This document shows positions 59,111 to 64,000 of a DNA stretch of 64,000 nt, piece by piece. The DNA is from CAZABG01 sp964460985 (lineage in GTDB: Bacteria > Chlamydiota > Chlamydiia > Chlamydiales > Parachlamydiaceae), in the NCBI GenBank assembly GCA_964460985.1, contig CAYWQX010000006.1, positions 25,984 through 89,983 of the forward strand, in the 5' to 3' direction. Under the pieces are notes generated by a model that was given only the letters and a program-made list of their open reading frames with translations, did not search any database and had not been told where the DNA came from. The position numbers and the translations under genes are program-made. Numbering within the stretch: the stretch's first letter is position 1; every line of letters begins with the position of its first letter.

Positions 59111-60544
59111 TTAATTTTCAGGAAGGGGTATGCTTTGGGGATGAACAAACATCTCTTTGGGATCATACTTAACTTTTATCTCTTGAAGCCTAGCCGCGTT
59201 GTAGCCGTAATACTCTGACATATAGTCGTTTAACGATAAGTCGGGATTGCCGATATAATCTCCTTTAGTGTAAGGAGAGAGCATCTCTCTTACTTTATCG
59301 ATAAAAGCAATTTGCGGCTTATCATCGTGGGGATTTAGCCATTGAGTCGAGTACTGGGCAAAGAAGAGCGCTTTTCGATAATAAAAAGCGGATTCGTTAG
59401 AGGGTATCTCCATCGTTTTTCCCCCTAAAGTAAAATAAAGCACATTGTATAAAGGGTAGGTGGACTCGGATAAGCTTTTATAAAGAAGGTCGATCGCCTC
59501 TTTGGGCATGGGATCCATGACAAAGGCTCCCGTCGATTTATATTCCGGTTTGTCGGTGATAAAGACAGCAGTCGAGTCTTCTATTTCTTTGATTGATTTC
59601 GCCCAAGAGACGCTCTCAAACACTTCAGATTTTGGTTTAGCAATATCGAAAAGGGGTTTTAGATGCTCTCTTGCCTGTTCAGGAGATCCCCAGAACATCC
59701 CCATAATTTTGATCGGTTGCTTCTTGAATTTTTCGGAAGGGAAGGCTTTAGACCACAGGTCTAAGTGGGAAAACCATTTTTTGTCTTGCTTTGAAAAAAT
59801 CTCTTGCCAGCTTGAGATAATTTGATCAATCGGCTGGGTCCAATCCCAACCCAGATTAAACCAGGTGACATCCTTAGCAGGGTATACTTTAAGAGTAAGC
59901 GAAGTAATAATCCCAAAATTGCCTCCGCCACCTCCTCGAGCAGCCCAAAAAAGATCTTTGTACTCATTATCGGGGGTAACCTTTAATAGGTTCCCAGTGG
60001 CATCAACCATTTCAAAAGAAAGAAGGCTGTCGCAAGCAAGCCCCTCTCTTCTAGCTAAAGGGCCCATCCCGCCGCTTAAGACAAGTCCGGAGATGCCCAC
60101 TTCTGAACAAGTGCCCCCGGCATGGGTAAGCCCTTTATCAAAGAGTTTATCGTAGAGCTCCTTGTTGGTGTTGCCGGGTCCTACTTGAGCTATATTTTTT
60201 GCCGTATCTAGATCAAACTGTTTCATCTCGCTCACATCGATGACAATCGCTCTTGTTCCGGTGGAAAAAGCTTCGTGATTGTGGCCTCCGCTTCGTACCC
60301 GGATAGGAATATCTTTGCAAAGGGCCCATTTTACTGCGTTTTGAACATCTTCTCTCTTTTGAGCATAAACGATCGCGTAAGGATACTTGTCCTTGGAGGT
60401 ATAATAGTTCGAGACAAGGCGATCTTTTTCGTACGACTCGCTGTGAGGAAAGACGATCCGACCCGTAAGTTCGGGACAGGGAGGCGTTTCAGCAGCTGTC
60501 AAGGTTAAAATAAATCCAAAGAGCCCAAGCGGAAGGAAAATCAT
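59111..60544 (-). CDS. Secreted FAD-linked oxidase, berberine-bridge-enzyme type
   Basis: This 477-residue flavoenzyme has a signal peptide (about 1-18) and a PCMH-type FAD-binding domain. The domain shows YAIVYAQKREDVQNAVKWA, IRVRSGGHNHEAFSTG (the His that links FAD), GGTCSEVGISGLVLSGGMG (a Cys in the second covalent site) and WAARGGGGGNFGIITSLTL. A C-terminal BBE motif follows (SEYYGYNAARLQEIKVKYDPKEMFVHPQSI). Such enzymes oxidise sugars or alkaloids. Next to a sterol reductase on the same strand, but with a 106-nt gap, it may be an independent unit. Periplasmic or secreted action is inferred from the signal. Confidence 0.9.
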   Translation of the reverse strand: MIFLPLGLFGFILTLTAAETPPCPELTGRIVFPHSESYEKDRLVSNYYTSKDKYPYAIVYAQKREDVQNAVKWALCKDIPIRVRSGGHNHEAFSTGTRAIVIDVSEMKQFDLDTAKNIAQVGPGNTNKELYDKLFDKGLTHAGGTCSEVGISGLVLSGGMGPLARREGLACDSLLSFEMVDATGNLLKVTPDNEYKDLFWAARGGGGGNFGIITSLTLKVYPAKDVTWFNLGWDWTQPIDQIISSWQEIFSKQDKKWFSHLDLWSKAFPSEKFKKQPIKIMGMFWGSPEQAREHLKPLFDIAKPKSEVFESVSWAKSIKEIEDSTAVFITDKPEYKSTGAFVMDPMPKEAIDLLYKSLSESTYPLYNVLYFTLGGKTMEIPSNESAFYYRKALFFAQYSTQWLNPHDDKPQIAFIDKVREMLSPYTKGDYIGNPDLSLNDYMSEYYGYNAARLQEIKVKYDPKEMFVHPQSIPLPEN

Positions 60545-60605
60545 ATTTATCCTTGAGTTAAGCTTAACCTATATAATTTCTAAAAAACTTTAAAGAGATC
60601 TGTAC

Positions 60606-60746
60606 ATGAAATGGGTGTCTGTGAGGATAATAGTTCTAAATTTAGGTTTTTTACTTTTTGCTCTCGGTGTCATTGCGCCTGAGACTCATGCGATCAAAAA
60701 GGCAATCTATCCCATTTATAGAGAAGGAATAAAACATGAAAATTAG
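60606..60746 (+). CDS. Small membrane peptide (46 aa) overlapping the GNAT gene
   Basis: The frame encodes a peptide with a single hydrophobic segment (VRIIVLNLGFLLFALGVIA) and a short polar tail (YPIYREGIKHEN). Its last 11 nt overlap the GNAT start, and the GNAT ribosome site GAAGGA lies inside it, so translational coupling is possible. No family is recognised. It may be an upstream leader peptide rather than a stable protein. Confidence 0.5.
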   Translation: MKWVSVRIIVLNLGFLLFALGVIAPETHAIKKAIYPIYREGIKHEN

Positions 60747-61185
60747 ACCTGCATTGCCAACAGACGGTAAGGCTATAGGGCAGCTTATTTTTGACACGGT
60801 CCGCTCAGTCAATATTAAAGATTATTCTCCTGCTCAAATCGAAACATGGGTGCCCGATCCCTCGACTTATTGCCTATTTGATGGAATCCCCTTTGTGGTT
60901 GAAAAAAACGGAGTTATTTTAGGTTTTGCCAATTTACTTCCTGAAGGGCTTATTCATAGGCTCTATGTTCATAAGGATTATCAGGGCCAGGGTGTTGGAA
61001 AAAAGCTTCTTGAAGAGATTGAAAAAGAGGCTAAAAAATTAGGCCACTCAAGAATTTTTACCGAATCGAGCATAACCGCAAAAGCCTTCTTTGAAAAAAA
61101 TGGTTTCTTAGTTGAAAGAGAGCAGGTCAAAACGCTCAGATCGGTCAATTTTGTGAACTATTTGATGATAAAAGAGCTCTTTTAG
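60736..61185 (+). CDS. GNAT-family N-acetyltransferase
   Basis: This enzyme transfers an acetyl group from acetyl-CoA to an amine of unknown identity. The 149-residue protein has the GNAT core: PFVVEKNGVILGFANLL, LIHRLYVHKDYQGQGVGKKLLEEIE (acetyl-CoA loop QGQGVGK) and SSITAKAFFEKNGF. Length is typical of small GNATs. GAAGGA lies 7 nt before the ATG. Its 3' end overlaps the convergent HIT-family gene by 41 nt. Confidence 0.93.
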   Translation: MKIRPALPTDGKAIGQLIFDTVRSVNIKDYSPAQIETWVPDPSTYCLFDGIPFVVEKNGVILGFANLLPEGLIHRLYVHKDYQGQGVGKKLLEEIEKEAKKLGHSRIFTESSITAKAFFEKNGFLVEREQVKTLRSVNFVNYLMIKELF

Positions 61186-61648
61186 CGAACGCTTTTTCCG
61201 GCGGAAAATCGGATAGAGCGCAATTCAATAGCTCTTTATTTTTAAAAAATGCTTTAAATTTTTCTTGAAGGGTTGAAACGATCGTTTGTTTTTTTTCGGG
61301 GTCTAATCTGGTTTTTGTTTGTTCCCAGACGGTCTTTGGCCAGCAGGGATCATTTTCGAAACGGGCAATAATATGGATGTGCAGTTGCGGAGTTTTGTTT
61401 CCGATCTGAGCGACATTTAATTGAGCCGGTTGATATAAATCCCATAATAGACGCTGGCACAAGTCCATTTCTTGCATGAGGATTAGTTGATCGCCCCAAG
61501 CCAAATCGATCAGCTTTTTTAGATCAGGTTTTTTCGGAACAAGAATGGGCCAGGGATAGTGAAGCTCATCTTCCATCAATACTTGGCAAAGTTTGAGGTC
61601 GTGTATAAATATTTTTTTTTGTAGGCTCGGATGAAGTGTGAAATTCAT
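61145..61648 (-). CDS. HIT-domain protein
   Basis: HIT proteins bind and often hydrolyse nucleotides such as diadenosine polyphosphates. The 167-residue protein has the motif QLHIHIIARFENDPCWP (His90, His92), in the subgroup where QLHxHxxAR and a CWP/AWP block replace the full HxHxH triad. An earlier frame start at 61735 would reach into the promoter of the divergent gene at 61674, so the ATG at 61648 is preferred. It converges with GNAT (41-nt overlap). The substrate is unknown. Confidence 0.82.
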   Translation of the reverse strand: MNFTLHPSLQKKIFIHDLKLCQVLMEDELHYPWPILVPKKPDLKKLIDLAWGDQLILMQEMDLCQRLLWDLYQPAQLNVAQIGNKTPQLHIHIIARFENDPCWPKTVWEQTKTRLDPEKKQTIVSTLQEKFKAFFKNKELLNCALSDFPPEKAFAKRALLSSNSSQN

Positions 61649-61673
61649 AGTTAACAGTCTATTGTAAGGTAGA

Positions 61674-62375
61674 ATGAGCGTCAATTCAATAATTCCGATT
61701 CCTGAAGCTAAAACAACCTTTGATTTTGTTTTCAACCTATCGAAGAACCCTTATAAAGAACTCTACCTGAGAAACCGATGGTCCAGTATGCTGTGTCCTT
61801 CGAAGGATCAAGAGATTATTCGAACACGCTGCAGCTATACCTACATCGGATTGATGAGTGCTTTTTTTGGCACTAAATATATGCGGCTCGGTAAGATTGA
61901 GAACGTCTTCGAAGCGGTATTTAAAAAGAATGCAAGATCCGTTTTTGTGGTAGGATTCATCCTCACTCCGGCCTATTTTCTCTCGCCTGACAAAGGATCT
62001 AAAGAATATTTTGGCGGGCATGGATTTGTGGTTGTAAAATACCTAACTACCCGAGGAGAGCCTCGATTTCGTCTCTTCCAAAGCTCAGTAAAAAACTACT
62101 CCCTTCAAGAGAGCATTGAAGCCCATTCAAACGATTTAAGCTGGTCAGAATTCAGCGAGTTTATGAATGAGCTCAACGATTTGAAGAAAATCCAAGTGAT
62201 GACAGACGCTTTCAAATCATTTTGCAAGCGCTATTTTCACTATGAAACGGATATTGAATTAGGTTCGACAGCGCTCCAAAGTATCCAATTAAGAATGATC
62301 GGGGATGTGATCAGTTGTCAAGAGCTAGAGGGGCATAAAAAAAGTTTTGAAAACTTTTTGCTCTATTTGAAGTGA
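61674..62375 (+). CDS. Hypothetical protein, possible papain-like fold
   Basis: The 233-residue protein is not recognised. AAGG before the ATG supports the start. It has a conserved-looking Cys in WSSMLCPSKD (Cys41), a His in GGHGFVVVKY and an acid/Gln-rich block RLFQSSVKNYSLQESIE. The Cys, His and strand-Gln order recalls papain-like effectors, but the match is weak. It has no signal peptide. It is divergent from the HIT gene. Confidence 0.68.
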   Translation: MSVNSIIPIPEAKTTFDFVFNLSKNPYKELYLRNRWSSMLCPSKDQEIIRTRCSYTYIGLMSAFFGTKYMRLGKIENVFEAVFKKNARSVFVVGFILTPAYFLSPDKGSKEYFGGHGFVVVKYLTTRGEPRFRLFQSSVKNYSLQESIEAHSNDLSWSEFSEFMNELNDLKKIQVMTDAFKSFCKRYFHYETDIELGSTALQSIQLRMIGDVISCQELEGHKKSFENFLLYLK

Positions 62376-62424
62376 TTGTAAAAGGTGCTTATAGAACTAT
62401 TTCATCAATAATATTTTTTAATTT

Positions 62425-62459
62425 TTGCTTAGTATCTAATTTTCATTTATAATTATCTA
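62425..62459 (+). promoter_or_regulatory. Promoter of the DEAD-box helicase gene
   Basis: TTGCTT (62425-62430), a 17-nt spacer and a perfect TATAAT (62448-62453) end 6 nt before the ATG at 62460. There is no Shine-Dalgarno, so the transcript may be leaderless, as proposed for brnQ. Confidence 0.6.
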
Positions 62460-63699
62460 ATGTCATTCACAGAATTAAACCTTATCCCCGAACTCTTAAA
62501 AGCTCTTGAGAAGAAAGGCTTTGAAAAGCCAACTCCCATCCAGTCACAATCCATCCCACCTATTTTGGAGGGGTCTGATTTGATGGCAGGATCGCAAACC
62601 GGAACCGGTAAAACGGTAGGCTTTGTAGCTCCTTTACTACAGAAATTGATGCAGCATAAAGAAAGAAAAGGGGTGCGTGCTTTAATTTTGACTCCGACGA
62701 GAGAGCTTGCGGCACAGGTCGAAGAGTGCGTGAAAGAGATGAGCCATTTTTTACCTCTCAAGTCGTTTGTTGTCTTTGGGGGGGGTGAATATTAATCCTC
62801 AAATCATCAAATTAAAGCACGGCGTGGATGTGCTCGTTGCGACGCCCGGCAGGCTTTTAGATCTTATTGGACAAAAAGCTTTAACCTTATCTCAGCTCGA
62901 ATTTGTTGTTTTAGACGAAGCTGACAGAATGCTCGACATGGGCTTTATTCACGATATCAAAAGAATTATTAAGCTCTGTCCAAAAGAAAGACAGACTCTT
63001 TTATTTTCGGCAACTTTTTCGTCGGAAATTAAAAAATTGGCGGAACAATTTTTAAAAAATCCGTCTCAAGTGCAAGCGACCAAACAGAACAGCACGAATG
63101 ACCAGATTGACCAAAAGATTCATCCGGTCGACACCAAACGTAAAAAAGAGCTTTTATCCCATTTGATTCGCGAGGGCAACTGGAAACAGGTTTTGGTTTT
63201 CACTAGAACAAAGCATGGGGCGAATAGACTTGCCAAGCAGCTCATGGACGATGGAATTTCGGCCGTTCCGATCCATGGAAACAAAAGTCAAAACGCTCGC
63301 ATCAAAGCTTTAGCCGACTTTAAAGCGGGAGCGGTAAGAGTGTTAGTTGCAACTGATATTGCAGCGCGCGGGCTTGATATTAGCGATCTTCCTCATGTGG
63401 TCAATTTCGAGTTGCCTAATGTGCCTGAAGACTATGTTCATCGAATTGGACGAACCGGACGAGCCGGGAAAGAGGGGACAGCGATTTCTCTTGTCTCAAT
63501 TGATGAACAAAAATTTCTGCACGATATTGAAAAACTTTTGAAAAAGAAAGTGCCAGTAGAAATCATTACAGGTTTTGAAGTCGATCCCACTATCAAGCCG
63601 GAGCCGATTGTCCTTGGGCGCGGACGCACTTTCCATAAACCAAAACGTCCCGATAATCGCCCTCCTATGAGCCCGTTCCACCGCAAACGACGAATGTGA
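62460..63699 (+). pseudogene. RhlE-type DEAD-box RNA helicase split by a +1 frameshift at a G8 tract
   Basis: DEAD-box helicases unwind RNA for ribosome assembly or decay. The two frames together give a full RecA-like pair. Frame 1 (62460-62795) holds the Q motif KPTPIQSQSIP, motif I SQTGTGKT and PTRELAAQ. The next frame (from about 62780 to 63699) holds ATPGRLLDL, DEAD in VLDEADRM, SAT, ARGLDIS and HRIGRTGRAG. They join at eight Gs (62778-62785); with seven the reading would be VVFGGVNINPQII, the family norm. The result is either an inactive gene, phase variation, frameshifting in translation or a sequencing error. The C-terminus is short and basic. Confidence 0.88.
62778..62785 (+). repeat. 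Homopolymeric G8 tract in the helicase gene
   Basis: Eight consecutive Gs lie exactly at the point where the helicase reading frame breaks. Poly-G tracts change length by slipped-strand mispairing, and they are also a common place for base-calling errors. Confidence 0.9.
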
Positions 63700-63706
63700 T
63701 TTATCA

Positions 63707-64000
63707 CCTGGAAACTCCTACAAGCACCTATTCTGCCGCTAAACCCCTGCGCATGCCCTTGCCCGTGCGCTTGCCCGCTTCCCTGGAAACTTTCGGAAGT
63801 ACCTTTTCTGCAGCTTGCTGCTAAACCCGTGCGCTAGCACCTGGAAACTCTCACTAGTACCTTTTCTGCAGCTTGCTGCTAAACCCGTGCGCTAGCACCT
63901 GGAAACTCTCACTAGTACCTTTTCTGCTGCTTGCTGCTAAACCCGTGCGCATGCCCTTGCCCGTGCGCTTGCCCGCTTCCCTGGAAACTTTCGGAAGTAC
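63707..64000. repeat. Tandem repeat array (58-bp and longer units), cut by the window edge
   Basis: Units starting cctggaaact lie at 63707, 63782, 63840, 63898 and 63980, giving spacings of 75, 58, 58 and 82. Short units are near-identical (ctcactagtaccttttctgc, then gcttgctgctaaacccgtgc). Long units add a block with gcccttgcccgtgcgcttgc. The array is more GC-rich than the surrounding sequence, has no open frame and continues past the window. It begins 8 nt after the helicase stop. Confidence 0.9.

Noticed and set aside
63707..64000. Edge array as a CRISPR
   Set aside because: The 58-bp and longer units are contiguous; there are no short repeats alternating with unique spacers.

Overview
This window looks like the chromosome of an environmental, amoeba-associated member of the Chlamydiae. 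The clearest evidence is gene order. An infB-nusA-rpsA block on the minus strand and an rpe-efp-accB-accC block on the plus strand both match the order in Chlamydia trachomatis. Other chlamydial marks are an inclusion-membrane-type bilobed hydrophobic protein, lysine-rich histone-like proteins, BrnQ, an autotransporter, and many eukaryote-like or secreted proteins. The family (Parachlamydiaceae, Waddliaceae, Criblamydiaceae or Simkaniaceae) cannot be fixed from this window alone.

Layout. Bases 1-16000 are mostly core: translation and transcription factors (infB, nusA, rpsA), an aspartokinase operon with two large unknown genes, brnQ, rpe, efp and the biotin half of acetyl-CoA carboxylase, then two envelope or inclusion-type proteins. 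Bases 16000-24750 are mixed housekeeping: LOG and YitT proteins, tRNA-Asp and tRNA-Val, surE, a MoxR ATPase translationally coupled to a TraB/ChaN-like protein, lipocalin, a TtcA-like enzyme, tRNA-Thr and tRNA-Tyr. From tRNA-Tyr onward the window becomes accessory. An imperfect direct repeat of the tRNA-Tyr 3' end and its terminator encloses a LysR regulator and a secreted lectin-like gene.

Bases 27000-57700 read like an effector and host-interaction region. It holds an EEP-fold nuclease/phosphatase, two paralogous F-box proteins around an alpha/beta hydrolase, two leucine-rich-repeat proteins, and a coupled GT25 / methyltransferase / GH130-like set. It also holds a YopT-like cysteine protease, an autotransporter, Hsp20, Hc2-like proteins, a secreted DDAH-like enzyme and a secreted histidine-phosphatase relative lacking its catalytic histidine. 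Further along are a SnoaL-LuxR fusion regulator and a signal-peptide-bearing DUF952-peptide deformylase fusion. A four-copy 229-bp tandem repeat lies at 54.06-54.96 kb.

Bases 57700-64000 carry a sterol delta-7 reductase (DHCR7-like), a secreted berberine-bridge-type flavoenzyme, GNAT and HIT proteins, and an RhlE-type DEAD-box helicase split by an eight-G tract. The window ends inside a second tandem-repeat array. Several genes without a Shine-Dalgarno have a TATAAT box 6-7 nt before their ATG, which suggests leaderless transcripts. All functions are read from motifs in the translated sequence; no database search was possible.
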